From Chryseolinea sp. H1M3-3 (lineage in GTDB: Bacteria; Bacteroidota; Bacteroidia; Cytophagales; Cyclobacteriaceae), in assembly GCF_029360725.1 (NCBI RefSeq), contig NZ_JARKMY010000002.1, positions 620,001 to 684,000 on the forward strand: a stretch of 64,000 nt of DNA, written 5' to 3'. A program made the translations under genes and the position numbers. The number at the start of each line of letters is the position of its first letter. Within the stretch, counting starts at the first letter, position 1. Under the pieces are notes generated by a model. It made no database searches. It had not been told where the DNA came from and saw nothing but the letters and a program-made list of their open reading frames with translations. Positions 1-9,071 of this stretch are shown in pieces.

Positions 1-131
1 ACCTTTTGTTTTTTGCGTGGAAATACAAAAAAAAATATAGTAATAAGTATTAAAGAAAAACCGCCAACAATTTATTCTTAAAACTAATCCGGACGAACGA
101 AGTCAATTACAACTCCAAGTATCTATCACTC

Positions 132-1613
132 ATGAAAAATTTATTATTAAGGCTTTTGCTAATCATTCCCTTCTCGGTTTCTATGGTAAGCTGTTCTGAC
201 GATGAACAGGAAAATCCCTCCAAAGTATTAGTCCAATTTGCCGATTCCGGATTAACCATTCCTGAAAACTCCAACGAAAGAAAAATTGTAATAGATTTTA
301 ACAGGCCGGCGAGCCAGGATGGTAAAATTCAAATTGCCGTCGACACAGAACACGCAAAGTATTTCAATACGGTACCAGCAGCTGTGAATGGCGTGGTATC
401 GTTGTATGTAGAGAAAAATGATTCATCAGCATCCTTCACTTTAAAACCTGAAAATGATTTTGCTGTAAACGCAAGCAAACAGGTTGATTTTACCTTGAAA
501 GAAGTTCTTGGAGATTTTTTGATAGGAAACCAGAGCAAATTGACCCTGACTATACAAGATGATGAATCAACATCGCCGTTAAGTGTTGTTAATTTTATCC
601 CTGTGAACGTTACCATCAAAGAAACCAATGTAGATGGTTACACCCTTCAGTTACATGTGTCCGAGTCTGCTGGTGCGGACGGCCAGATATTTATCACATC
701 ACATTCAGAAAAAGCGATATATGGCCAACATTACATTACGGAACCGGCCTTAGAAAATGGGAGGTTATCCTTGGCTGCAATTCCGGGAGCTAGTGTAATT
801 TCGTTCAAAGTAATTCCGGTGGACAACGGTACGGTTAATGGAGAATTTGAAATTGATTTCAATATTGCTCAAACAGAAGGAAATATTCAGAAGGGAACAA
901 AAGTGAAAGAGATTTTTAAGATCAGTGATGATGAACTCGAAAACAAACCAAAGGGATACGAAATAGCTGCTGGTACCTGGGGTCTGAAAAGATCGATCGA
1001 GTACGATGCATTAGGAAGAATTCACAAAGTGCATGTTGAAAGTGCTACACCTGCAAAAAGCACACGAACTGAAACCTATTTTTATAATGCGGCAGGTGAG
1101 GTGGAGAAAATCAACAAATACCCTAACATCGATGAAGTTTTTACGTGGCAGAACAACCGTATTATAAAATCTGAAAATATAAATTATGGTGAATTGAAAT
1201 CTTACACCGAATATGACTACGACGATTTTGGAAACGTTTCAGCAACAGCAACCTACTATAAGCAGCCTGATGGACAGTTTAAGCTGGGTACATTACTGGG
1301 ATACCTTTACTTTACCGACGGCAATTTGTACAGAGCATTGACCTATGTCCCTGCTCCAGATGGAGACGAACCAATCCTGCTATCCACACGTACCTATGAA
1401 GGATACATCGATGCAGCTAATCCATTCCCGATGGTCGACATTCTACCTACCGTGAAGACGCAGACCAAGCTTCCATCAACCTATAGGGTAGAAGAAAATG
1501 GCGTCGACCTTCTCTATGAGTTATCCTATGAATTCAGAGCCGATGGACTCGTAGGCAAACGCACAGCGACTGGTAAACAAACCAGTGAAACGGCGGTATA
1601 TTTGTATTACTGA
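132..1613 (+). CDS. Calx-beta-like lipoprotein with YD-like C-terminal repeats
   Basis: The protein has 493 residues. It opens with a lipoprotein signal (basic start, hydrophobic stretch, lipobox SMVSC with Cys at about residue 21), so it is probably anchored in the outer membrane or periplasm. Two Calx-beta-like segments follow (about residues 30-145 and 150-270). The first begins VQFADSGLTIPENS and resembles the N-terminus of the HmuY-type lipoprotein at 32768. The C-terminal half carries YD/RHS-like strands such as YDALGRI, YNAAGEV and YDDFGNV. I know no specific function; a surface-exposed adhesion or binding role is inference. It appears monocistronic and ends before a strong terminator hairpin. 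Confidence 0.75.
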   Translation: MKNLLLRLLLIIPFSVSMVSCSDDEQENPSKVLVQFADSGLTIPENSNERKIVIDFNRPASQDGKIQIAVDTEHAKYFNTVPAAVNGVVSLYVEKNDSSASFTLKPENDFAVNASKQVDFTLKEVLGDFLIGNQSKLTLTIQDDESTSPLSVVNFIPVNVTIKETNVDGYTLQLHVSESAGADGQIFITSHSEKAIYGQHYITEPALENGRLSLAAIPGASVISFKVIPVDNGTVNGEFEIDFNIAQTEGNIQKGTKVKEIFKISDDELENKPKGYEIAAGTWGLKRSIEYDALGRIHKVHVESATPAKSTRTETYFYNAAGEVEKINKYPNIDEVFTWQNNRIIKSENINYGELKSYTEYDYDDFGNVSATATYYKQPDGQFKLGTLLGYLYFTDGNLYRALTYVPAPDGDEPILLSTRTYEGYIDAANPFPMVDILPTVKTQTKLPSTYRVEENGVDLLYELSYEFRADGLVGKRTATGKQTSETAVYLYY

Positions 1614-1674
1614 TACTTGCGGATGTTTCCGCAGATGAAAACCGAATAGGCAGTTCCAGATAATGATTGACCCC

Positions 1675-1728
1675 AGCGTCAGGAGAAGCAGAGAATGTAG
1701 TATTCTCAGTCTCCGGCGCTTTTTTTTC
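1675..1728 (+). terminator. Rho-independent terminator
   Basis: A stem-loop pairs AGCG with CGCT, GGAGA with TCTCC and GAGAAT with ATTCTC, and is followed by a run of eight T and a further T-rich stretch. It lies 60 bases after the stop of the lipoprotein gene and closes that unit. Confidence 0.75.
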
Positions 1729-1842
1729 GTTTTTTTGAATTCTCAGAGCGCCATTGCTCCCCCATGAATCTTGTAAAGGAATGCCTGAATAGTGTAAAAC
1801 TAAAAGGCTGCGGATAGTGTATAATTGTAGTACACAGAATCA

Positions 1843-1850
1843 TAAATTTG
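1843..1850 (+). promoter_or_regulatory. Candidate Bacteroidota -7 element before copA
   Basis: TAAATTTG fits the Bacteroidota -7 consensus TAnnTTTG and lies five bases before the chosen ATG at 1856. A possible -33 TTG lies at 1825-1827, with spacing somewhat short of usual. If used, the transcript would be almost leaderless. Confidence 0.35.
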
Positions 1851-1855
1851 AAACT

Positions 1856-4108
1856 ATGACTACAGCCACGCTAACATCCGGTAAAATTAGAAAAAGTCAT
1901 ATTGTGCGGGAAAGCTTTCCAGTGCTGGAGATGACTTGTGCAGCTTGTGCAGTAAGCGTTGAGTCCATGTTAAAGGCAACGGCCGGGGTCAAGGACGCTG
2001 GCGTCAACTTTGCCAATCAAACCGCTTGGGTTGAATATGATAGCGCCATTGCCAAACCGGTTGATCTGCAAAATTCGGTACGATCTATCGGCTACGATTT
2101 GGTAGTCGATGTTGAAGATCCACAGGCCGTTCAGGAGGAATCTCAACGAAAGCATTACGAAGAAGTCAAACGCAGAACAATCTGGTCTTCTATTCTCGCC
2201 CTACCGGTAGTAATCATCGGGATGTTTTTTATGGATATGCCATATGGCAATTACATCTCCATGATACTTTCGGCGCCGGTGGTGTTTTATTTTGGCAGAA
2301 GCTTTTTTATCAACGCGTGGAAACAGGCTCGCCACCGCAAGGCAAATATGGATACGTTAGTAGCTTTGTCAACCGGTATCGCGTTTCTGTTCAGCACCTT
2401 TAATACATTCTTTCCTGACTTTTGGCATGCACGTGGTTTACATGCACACGTTTATTTTGAAGCGGCGGCAGTGGTAATTGCTTTTATCTCGCTTGGAAAG
2501 CTTTTGGAAGAAAAAGCGAAGTCCAATACATCTTCGGCCATTAAAAAACTGATGGGATTGCAACCCAAAACCGTAAGGATAATGGTGGAAGGTACGGAAC
2601 AGGAAGTACCAATTTCAGCAGTAAAAGTAGAGCACACGATTATGGTGCGGCCCGGTGAGAAAATCCCTGTTGACGGTACCGTTGTGAGTGGCTCATCGTA
2701 TGTTGATGAGAGTATGATCTCCGGCGAACCAATACCTGTGGAAAAGACAGCGGGGGAAAAAGTATTTGCGGGGACGATCAACCAAAAAGGGAGCTTTCAA
2801 TTTGAAGCTGAAAAAGTAGGTGGAGATACGATACTGGCGCAGATCATCAAGATGGTGCAGCAAGCGCAAGGAAGTAAAGCTCCCGTTCAGAAACTTGTGG
2901 ATAAAATAGCTGGAATATTTGTCCCGGTCGTCATGGGAATTGCCGTCCTTACTTTTATTACATGGATGATTTTCGGTGGTGACAATGCTTTTACGCATGC
3001 ACTATTAACTTCGGTAACGGTACTGGTCATTGCATGTCCTTGTGCGCTTGGCTTAGCAACGCCAACGGCCATTATGGTTGGCGTTGGAAAAGGAGCTGAA
3101 AATAATATTTTGATCAAGGATGCCGAAAGTTTAGAACTGGCGCATAAGGTGACGGCCGTTATTCTCGATAAAACCGGCACAATCACCGAAGGTAAACCTG
3201 TCGTTACCGATTTCGTATGGCAAGGTCAAGGCGACGTCAAACTTTATAAAGACATTTTATATACACTGGAAGCACAATCGGAACATCCGCTGGCAGAAGC
3301 GGTAGTATCACGATTAAAAGAAGAAGGTATAAAAGGAGTTGCGCTCGAATCGTTCGAGAGCCTGACTGCTCGTGGGGTGAAAGGCTATGTTAATGGAATG
3401 AATTATTTCATCGGCAATAAAAAACTGTTGGATGAAAATTCCATTCTGTTAACCCCCGATCTTACAACGGTGGCATCACGATTACAAGACGAAGCGAAAA
3501 CAGTTGTTTACTTTACGAACAGTGAAACGGTATTGGCAATCATAGCCATCGCCGATAAAATTAAAACTACTTCAAAGGCAGCAATTAAATCTTTGCAAGA
3601 CAAAGGTATTGACGTTTACATGCTCACGGGTGATAATGAACAAACGGCACGAGCAGTAGCGGAACAGTTGGAACTGAAACATTATAAGGCTGAAGTACTT
3701 CCCTCTGATAAAGCTGATTTTGTTAAACAACTCCAAAATGCCGGAAAAATCGTAGCGATGGTTGGTGATGGCATAAACGATTCGCATGCGTTAGCCCAGG
3801 CTGATGTTAGCATTGCCATGGGGAAAGGGTCAGATATTGCGATGGATGTTGCAAAAATGACGTTAATCACTTCCGACCTTCAATCGATACCTAAGGCACT
3901 TAATCTTTCGACAAAAACAGTCAGGGGTATTCGGCAGAATTTATTCTGGGCCTTCATTTACAATGTAATCGGAATACCCATAGCAGCAGGCATCTTATAT
4001 CCCGTGAATGGATTTCTACTTGATCCAATGATTGCCGGTGCTGCCATGGCGTTGAGTTCGGTGAGTGTGGTAGGAAATAGTCTGCGATTACGGGTGGCAA
4101 AAATATAA
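1856..4108 (+). CDS. copA: Copper-translocating P1B-type ATPase (CopA)
   Basis: This pump exports Cu(I) from the cytoplasm using ATP. It has 750 residues from the ATG at 1856; an in-frame GTG at 1817 would add 13 unlikely residues. One N-terminal HMA domain carries CAAC (C28, C31). The membrane metal site CPC is at about 394-396, the actuator motif is SGEP, the phosphorylation motif DKTGT has its Asp at about 438, the SEHP motif is present, and the hinge GDGIND is at about 637-642. These are the full set of P1B-1 ATPase signatures, and the length is normal for a one-HMA CopA. It is followed by two small HMA-type proteins, suggesting a copper efflux and chaperone set. Copper rather than silver specificity is inferred from CPC. 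Confidence 0.93.
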   Translation: MTTATLTSGKIRKSHIVRESFPVLEMTCAACAVSVESMLKATAGVKDAGVNFANQTAWVEYDSAIAKPVDLQNSVRSIGYDLVVDVEDPQAVQEESQRKHYEEVKRRTIWSSILALPVVIIGMFFMDMPYGNYISMILSAPVVFYFGRSFFINAWKQARHRKANMDTLVALSTGIAFLFSTFNTFFPDFWHARGLHAHVYFEAAAVVIAFISLGKLLEEKAKSNTSSAIKKLMGLQPKTVRIMVEGTEQEVPISAVKVEHTIMVRPGEKIPVDGTVVSGSSYVDESMISGEPIPVEKTAGEKVFAGTINQKGSFQFEAEKVGGDTILAQIIKMVQQAQGSKAPVQKLVDKIAGIFVPVVMGIAVLTFITWMIFGGDNAFTHALLTSVTVLVIACPCALGLATPTAIMVGVGKGAENNILIKDAESLELAHKVTAVILDKTGTITEGKPVVTDFVWQGQGDVKLYKDILYTLEAQSEHPLAEAVVSRLKEEGIKGVALESFESLTARGVKGYVNGMNYFIGNKKLLDENSILLTPDLTTVASRLQDEAKTVVYFTNSETVLAIIAIADKIKTTSKAAIKSLQDKGIDVYMLTGDNEQTARAVAEQLELKHYKAEVLPSDKADFVKQLQNAGKIVAMVGDGINDSHALAQADVSIAMGKGSDIAMDVAKMTLITSDLQSIPKALNLSTKTVRGIRQNLFWAFIYNVIGIPIAAGILYPVNGFLLDPMIAGAAMALSSVSVVGNSLRLRVAKI

Positions 4109-4162
4109 TTAACCTTTTCTGGTTGAAAGTAACGTGTCGATTGAAAGAGCCTCGAACTGGTA

Positions 4163-4195
4163 ATGTTATAATCAAACCTTGTTAAAGTATAACAT
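4163..4195. promoter_or_regulatory. 8-bp perfect inverted repeat, possible operator
   Basis: ATGTTATA at 4163-4170 is mirrored exactly by TATAACAT at 4188-4195 with a 17-base spacer. A nested TGTTA/TAACA pair lies at 4180-4184 and 4190-4194. It sits about 20 bases upstream of a -7-like element, where a repressor or activator could bind. No regulator gene is adjacent. Confidence 0.35.
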
Positions 4196-4214
4196 GTACA
4201 CCCGCCGTAACGGC

Positions 4215-4222
4215 TACCTTTG
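4215..4222 (+). promoter_or_regulatory. Candidate -7 element before small HMA genes
   Basis: TACCTTTG matches TAnnTTTG. No well-spaced -33 TTG is visible. It would drive the short peptide at 4242 and the two HMA-type genes behind it. Confidence 0.35.
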
Positions 4223-4241
4223 TTTTCATTAAAAATCAGCT

Positions 4242-4319
4242 ATGAAAAACAGGAACCGGATATTATTATTAGCTGTTGGCGTTATGATTGCCTCCATATG
4301 CCTGACAATTGTTCTGTAA
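4242..4319 (+). CDS. 25-residue hydrophobic peptide
   Basis: The frame opens at an ATG and encodes a basic start (MKNRNR) followed by one hydrophobic segment (ILLLAVGVMIASICLTIVL) and a stop. It lies 20 bases after a -7-like element and ahead of the HMA genes. It could be a true small membrane peptide, a leader peptide, or the surviving signal sequence of a decayed gene. No homology claim is made. Confidence 0.3.
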   Translation: MKNRNRILLLAVGVMIASICLTIVL

Positions 4320-4412
4320 ACAAAATACTAAATCATGTAAATGTTACGAGGGATTTTGTAAAGCTTTTACGGGTAGTAATGCGTTATATGGGTAGAATTA
4401 AAATCATTAATT

Positions 4413-4610
4413 ATGGAAACAATAAGTTTAAAGATCCCGAACATGAAGAGCTCACATTGTCAACTAACGGTTACAAACACCCTAAAAAATTTAGGCGCGT
4501 CTTTGAAGCGTATAGAGCCTGCGCGTGCAGAAATTGAGTTGAAAAATGGATTGACACGTGCGGCAGTTATTCAGGCAATCGAAAAAGCTGGATACAAAGT
4601 CGAGGAATAA
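4413..4610 (+). CDS. Small HMA-like protein lacking the first metal cysteine
   Basis: The 65-residue product has the beta-alpha-beta-beta-alpha-beta pattern of heavy-metal-associated domains, ending IEKAGYKVEE. The metal loop reads MKSSHC where CxxC is expected, so only one cysteine remains, with a His beside it. It lies between CopA and a second, canonical HMA protein. It may bind metal in another way or have lost the chaperone role. The family assignment rests on fold-like pattern and context. Confidence 0.65.
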   Translation: METISLKIPNMKSSHCQLTVTNTLKNLGASLKRIEPARAEIELKNGLTRAAVIQAIEKAGYKVEE

Positions 4611-4638
4611 ACAGGATAGATTCTTAATCAATATAAAA

Positions 4639-4845
4639 ATGGAAACAATTAAGTTTAAAACGAACATTAAATGCTCGGGATGTATAGAGAAAGTAACACC
4701 ATATCTAAATGAGGCGGCAGGAAAGGACAATTGGAAGGTTGACATTGCCGACCCTTCAAAAATATTGAGTGTATCGGGTGAAGCTAGCGAATCCGAGATC
4801 AAAGACGCTGTCGAAAAAGCGGGATATAAAATCGAAAAAGTTTAG
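4639..4845 (+). CDS. Heavy-metal-associated domain protein, copper chaperone-like
   Basis: The 68-residue product is a stand-alone HMA domain with a metal loop NIKCSGC and a typical C-terminus AVEKAGYKIEKV. I chose the ATG at 4639; an upstream in-frame start at 4558 would overlap the previous gene and break the domain layout. Such proteins carry Cu(I) to P1B ATPases, and CopA lies just upstream. A terminator-like hairpin follows. Confidence 0.75.
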   Translation: METIKFKTNIKCSGCIEKVTPYLNEAAGKDNWKVDIADPSKILSVSGEASESEIKDAVEKAGYKIEKV

Positions 4846-4871
4846 TCTTAGCGATTTGGAAGAACTAAAAG

Positions 4872-4904
4872 GCCGAAGAGATTAAATTCCCTTTGGCTTT
4901 TTTG
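4872..4904 (+). terminator. Terminator-like hairpin after the HMA genes
   Basis: GCCGAAGAG at 4872-4880 pairs with CCCTTTGGC at 4889-4897 (one G-T pair, one mismatch), followed by TTTTTT. Confidence 0.55.
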
Positions 4905-4946
4905 TTAGTCTCACGGATGTTGCTACTCAATTCCTTAAGGATAGTG

Positions 4947-5249
4947 TCAACGTTTAATAGCCAATTTTTTTATCATCGATTCTGATAGATTGTCGGCGTA
5001 CATGCCATAAGCATCAACTAACGTTCCTTTAATGCCATCCTTGGAAGATATGGCGAAGACAATGCTATTGTCGTCAGGATTTGACATTCCCTCAAACCGA
5101 TGGAATTCGTCCACAGTAAAATTTTCAGGATGTAATTCCAGCGACAACGATGCGCATTCAATGCAATGGGGTTTCAAATTAAAATCCTCGCGATAACCGC
5201 GGTTCTTTAACGCATTCAAAGCTTCCGAAAGTGTCGCATAATATGTCAT
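4947..5249 (-). CDS. Conserved Bacteroidota protein of about 100 residues
   Basis: The small acidic protein contains an EFHRFEGMSNPDD segment and an ISSKDGIKGTLVDAYGMY segment. I recognise this pattern from short Bacteroidota proteins often labelled phosphoribosylpyrophosphate synthetase, but it has no PRPP-binding loop and that label is not supported by sequence. HCIEC is a possible metal-binding motif. It is divergent from the phosphorylase gene downstream. Function unknown. Confidence 0.6.
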   Translation of the reverse strand: MTYYATLSEALNALKNRGYREDFNLKPHCIECASLSLELHPENFTVDEFHRFEGMSNPDDNSIVFAISSKDGIKGTLVDAYGMYADNLSESMIKKLAIKR

Positions 5250-5253
5250 GGAG

Positions 5254-5281
5254 CAAAAATAGGGAATTATAGCCTATTCAA
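5254..5281 (-). promoter_or_regulatory. Candidate promoter of the 100-residue protein
   Basis: On the minus strand a TTG (5279-5281) is followed after 17 bases by TATTTTTG (5254-5261), matching the Bacteroidota -33/-7 layout. The ATG begins about five bases after the -7 element, implying a nearly leaderless transcript. Confidence 0.4.
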
Positions 5282-5398
5282 TTTCATGCCTCCTATTTCT
5301 TACAAGCTGATAATAATCATTTTTTCGCCTGTCATTCTATTCATTTCATTTGTTACATTCGTTTTTAAATTGGCGCTAGATATTTTTTGTGCCTTGAA

Positions 5399-6928
5399 AT
5401 GGCACGCTATCCTAGAATGACAAAGGAAAACCAGAACTTAAATCAACTCCGTGTAAAAAATATCGGGATTGATACCTACCGGGAAAATATACTTTTCATG
5501 CGTTATGATTGCGAAGTATGCCTTTCAGAAGGATTTACGGCGCTTACCCGTATCGTTGTTACTAACGGAAAAAAGAGCATCATCGCTACACTAAATGTGG
5601 TTACGTCTGAAATCATTTCCCATGGGGAAGCCGGATTATCTATAGAAGCAATGAAACGGTTGGGCGTGAAAACGGGCGATAGCATTCGCGTTTCACACCT
5701 CAATCCTATAGAATCGTTTAAAAAAGTAAGGGCAAAAATGTATGGCAATGAATTGAACGAAGCATCCCTCGCTGAAATTGTGAATGATATTGCCGGAGGG
5801 CGGTACTCAAACATCGAGTTAGCGGCGTTTATAACCTCATGTGTTAACAAAAATCTTTCGCTGAATGAAATAACCGGACTCACAAAAGCGATGATCAACA
5901 CAGGGGAAAAATTAAATTGGTCCAGCAGTCTTGTATTTGATAAACATTGCGTAGGAGGCTTGCCCGGAAATAGAACCACGCCGATCGTCGTGAGTATTGT
6001 TGCAGCTTGTGGATTGATGATTCCAAAAACCTCGTCGCGTGCAATTACTTCGCCCGCTGGTACCGCAGACACCATGGAAACGATGGCGCCTGTTGCATTA
6101 ACAATTGATCAGATGCGTAAGGTCGTAGAGGCTGAAGGTGGTTGTGTTGTATGGGGTGGAACGGTACAGTTAAGCCCAGTTGATGACATCCTGATTTCGG
6201 TGGAGAAAGCGCTGAATGTTGACAGTGAAGGGCAAATGATCGCGTCGGTCCTCTCCAAAAAAGCCGCGGCAGGTTCGACACATGTTATCATCGATATCCC
6301 GGTGGGTGAGACTGCTAAAGTGAGAAGCCGCCAATCAGCAGAGTACTTGCAACACCAGATGGAAAGTGTTGGCAAAGCCATCGGTCTAATAGTTAAAACC
6401 ATTATTACTGATGGCTCACAACCTGTTGGAAAAGGCATAGGCCCAGCGTTAGAAGCGCACGATATTCTGGACGTGCTAAAAAACAATACGGTTGCCTCCC
6501 ACACCCTTCGGGAACGCTCGCTTGAACTAGCGGGAGCTTTGCTGGAACTCAGTGGCCAATGGTCGGAAGGAAAAGGCTTGGCGCAAGCTGTTGAAGTACT
6601 TGAATCAGGTAAGGCATATCAGAAATTTATGAGGATATGCGAAGCGCAAGGTGGTTTTAGATTGCCACCCCGTGCAAAATTTCAATACGATGTTTTAGCA
6701 GATCACAAGGGAATGATTGCTTCAATCGATAACCGTACGCTGGCGAGAGTTGCAAAGCTGGCCGGTGCCCCCAAATCACCAGCCTCCGGGTTAGAATTCT
6801 ATGCTCCGCTTGGTAAGCATGTCGACAAAGGCGATGTATTGTACACCATTCATGCGGAGTCCGAAGGTGAATTGTTATACGCTAGAAATTACGCGGAATC
6901 TGTTAATCACATCATTAGCATTATATGA
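5399..6928 (+). CDS. Thymidine/AMP phosphorylase family enzyme
   Basis: The product (509 residues from the ATG at 5399; 5417 is an alternative start) belongs to the long form of the nucleoside phosphorylase II family. It has an extra N-terminal domain of about 90 residues, as in archaeal AMP phosphorylases and the putative thymidine phosphorylases of TIGR02645 type. Key motifs are KHCVGGLPGNRTTP, SSRAITSPAGTADTMET and the C-terminal PLGKHVDKGDVLYTIHAE. It cleaves a nucleoside or nucleotide with phosphate to give a base and a ribose (bis)phosphate. It overlaps the next gene, a PRPP synthase homologue, by ATGA, so the two are probably coupled. Whether the substrate is AMP or thymidine cannot be read from sequence. 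Its place inside a metal-resistance cluster is notable. Confidence 0.82.
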   Translation: MARYPRMTKENQNLNQLRVKNIGIDTYRENILFMRYDCEVCLSEGFTALTRIVVTNGKKSIIATLNVVTSEIISHGEAGLSIEAMKRLGVKTGDSIRVSHLNPIESFKKVRAKMYGNELNEASLAEIVNDIAGGRYSNIELAAFITSCVNKNLSLNEITGLTKAMINTGEKLNWSSSLVFDKHCVGGLPGNRTTPIVVSIVAACGLMIPKTSSRAITSPAGTADTMETMAPVALTIDQMRKVVEAEGGCVVWGGTVQLSPVDDILISVEKALNVDSEGQMIASVLSKKAAAGSTHVIIDIPVGETAKVRSRQSAEYLQHQMESVGKAIGLIVKTIITDGSQPVGKGIGPALEAHDILDVLKNNTVASHTLRERSLELAGALLELSGQWSEGKGLAQAVEVLESGKAYQKFMRICEAQGGFRLPPRAKFQYDVLADHKGMIASIDNRTLARVAKLAGAPKSPASGLEFYAPLGKHVDKGDVLYTIHAESEGELLYARNYAESVNHIISII

Positions 6929-7802
6929 GCCGGCTTTTGATTTCCTTTCCCGGTAATGAGTTGATGACGGATAAAATAGGTGCGGCCCTGAAAATTGAAA
7001 GAGCTGCAATCACCATTCGAAATTTTCCCGATGGAGAATCATATGTTCGCGTATTAACTGATGTGAATGGGAAGGAAATTATTGTGGTTGCCGCTTTGGA
7101 TCGGCCGGATACGAAATTTCTTGCCTTGGTTTTTCTGTTACGCCTGTTGAGAGATTCGGGCGCAAAAAAAATCACTTTGGTTTCTCCATATCTCGCGTAC
7201 ATGCGGCAGGACAAACAGTTTCAACCCGGTGAAGCTGTTACTTCAACATATTTTGCAGCATTTCTTTCTGCATGTATTGATGAACTTATTACGATTGATC
7301 CGCATCTTCACCGAAGAAGCTCTATGGCAGAAATTTACGCCGTACCGTGCCACGCATTGCATGCAGCACCACTGATTTCGGAATGGATAAGAGCATCTGT
7401 TCCGTTGCCCGTTTTAATTGGACCTGACAGTGAGAGCGAGCAATGGGTTTCTATCGTAGCAAAGAATGCAAATGCTCCGTACCTTGTTTTGGAGAAGCAA
7501 CGGTATGGAGATCGAAGTGTGTCAGTATCCTTCCCGGATGTGGCTCCGTTTCGAAGTCATACACCTGTGTTGGTGGATGATATTATTTCAACGGCACGTA
7601 CCATGATTGCTGCTGTTAAACATTTGCGGGAAGCGAATATGAGGCGCCCGTTTGCGTAGGAGTGCATGCTTTATTTTGTGAGGAATCGTTTGTTGAATTG
7701 AAGAATGCCGGTGCTGGTCAGATTGTCACTTGTAACGCTATCCCACATGTTTCGAACCAGATTGACTTAAGTCCTTTAATCATAGCACGTTTAAAAATGT
7801 AA
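6925..7802 (+). pseudogene. prs: Ribose-phosphate pyrophosphokinase homologue, frameshifted
   Basis: The first frame (6925-7659) encodes 244 residues with PRPP synthase motifs: FPDGESYVRV, the ATP-site YMRQDK, DPHLHR and the PRPP loop VLVDDIISTARTM. After REANMR it runs into a stop. The expected C-terminus continues in another frame from 7644 (APVCVGVHALFCEES to the stop at 7800-7802), so one base appears missing near 7643. The whole would be about 292 residues, normal for the family. The sequence resembles archaeal-type (class III) enzymes more than classical Prs. The ATGA overlap with the phosphorylase suggests a shared pathway through ribose phosphates. The break may be real or a sequencing error. 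Confidence 0.8.
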
Positions 7803-9070
7803 TGATCAGCAAGCTTATCCATTGGTCAATTCGTAATAAAATGATTGTGATCATTCTTTACCTCTCCATGACCATATATGGAATTTATTCGGTGATCAAT
7901 ACGCCTGTGGATGCCATTCCCGATTTGTCTGAAAATCAGGTAATCATTTTTACGGAATGGATGGGTCGCAATCCACAGATCATAGAAGATCAGGTGACTT
8001 ACCCCCTGACGAGCAACTTGCAAGGTATTCCTAAAATCAAAAACATCCGGGGAGCCAGCATGTTCGGAATGAGTTTCATCTTTGTGATTTTTCAGGACGA
8101 CGTCGATATCTACTGGGCGCGTGCACGTGTCCTGGAGCGATTAAATTATGCAACGCGACTGCTACCTGCAGATGTAGTTCCAACAGTAGGCCCCGATGGC
8201 ACCGGCTTAGGGCATGTATATTGGTATACACTGGATGCTCCTGAATTCGACCTTGGTGAACTTCGGGCTTTGCAGGATTGGTATATACGCTTTGCCCTTC
8301 AAACAGTAGAGGGGGTAAGTGAAGTTGCCTCTTTCGGCGGATATCAAAAACAATATCAGGTTGTTGTAGATCCCCTTAAGCTTCGTTATTACAACATCGC
8401 TTTAACAGATGTCACAGAAGCTATCAGCGCGAATAATAACGAAGTGGGTGGGCGCAAATTCGAATTGTCGGACATCGGGTACATTATTAAAAGTACTGGC
8501 TATATTAAAAATATCGAAGAGATTCGGAATATTCCAATTAAGACAGTAAACACAACACCAATCCAGATAAAAGATGTAGGCACCGTTCAAATGGGTGGTG
8601 AACTGCGGCTGGGTATCGTCGATGAAAACGGCGAAGGTGAGAAAGTTGGAGGAATCGTCATTATGCGATATGGCGAAAACGCCATGGCCGTTATTGATCG
8701 CGTAAAAGAAAAAATCAAGGATGTAAAAAAAGGGCTCCCTGCAGGTGTGTCAATAAAGGCTGCCTACGATCGGTCTGATTTAATTGATGCAACTATTGGC
8801 ACCTTGCGTGAGGCAGTGACAGAGGAAATTATCGTCGTGTCCGTTGTCCTCTTTATTTTTCTGCTGCACGCACGGAGTGCGTTGATCGTTGTGATCACAA
8901 TACCGGTTTCGGTGTTGTTTGCCTTCATGATGATGAACTGGTTTGGAATCACATCGAACATCATGTCGCTCTCTGGCGTTGCATTGGCCGTGGGTGACTT
9001 GGTGGATGCAGGAATTGTGATGGTCGAAAATGCAATGAAATCTGTGAGCGGGGAAACGGAATCTACCTGA
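7802..9070 (+). CDS. CusA/CzcA-type RND metal efflux pump, N-terminal part (copy 1)
   Basis: The 422 residues match the first part of heavy-metal RND pumps: TM1, the porter lobe with the conserved DAIPDLSENQV and QVTYPL segments, then TM2-TM4 with the proton-relay Asp in GDLVDAGIVMVEN. It ends in the cytoplasmic loop after TM4. The rest follows in another frame one base after the stop. An uninterrupted protein would be about 1,050 residues. A run of four G at 9050-9053 is a plausible indel site, because the downstream frame is open back to there. The start overlaps the last base of the prs stop (TAATG), so it belongs to that operon. Confidence 0.85.
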   Translation: MISKLIHWSIRNKMIVIILYLSMTIYGIYSVINTPVDAIPDLSENQVIIFTEWMGRNPQIIEDQVTYPLTSNLQGIPKIKNIRGASMFGMSFIFVIFQDDVDIYWARARVLERLNYATRLLPADVVPTVGPDGTGLGHVYWYTLDAPEFDLGELRALQDWYIRFALQTVEGVSEVASFGGYQKQYQVVVDPLKLRYYNIALTDVTEAISANNNEVGGRKFELSDIGYIIKSTGYIKNIEEIRNIPIKTVNTTPIQIKDVGTVQMGGELRLGIVDENGEGEKVGGIVIMRYGENAMAVIDRVKEKIKDVKKGLPAGVSIKAAYDRSDLIDATIGTLREAVTEEIIVVSVVLFIFLLHARSALIVVITIPVSVLFAFMMMNWFGITSNIMSLSGVALAVGDLVDAGIVMVENAMKSVSGETEST

Positions 9071-9071
9071 T

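Noticed and set aside
4220-4537. A 105-codon frame across the HMA region
   Set aside because: It overlaps the better-supported 4413-4610 HMA-like frame in another frame, and has no domain pattern.
4947-5249. Phosphoribosylpyrophosphate synthetase label for the 100-residue protein
   Set aside because: There is no PRPP loop or ATP-site motif; the true homologue is the gene at 6925.
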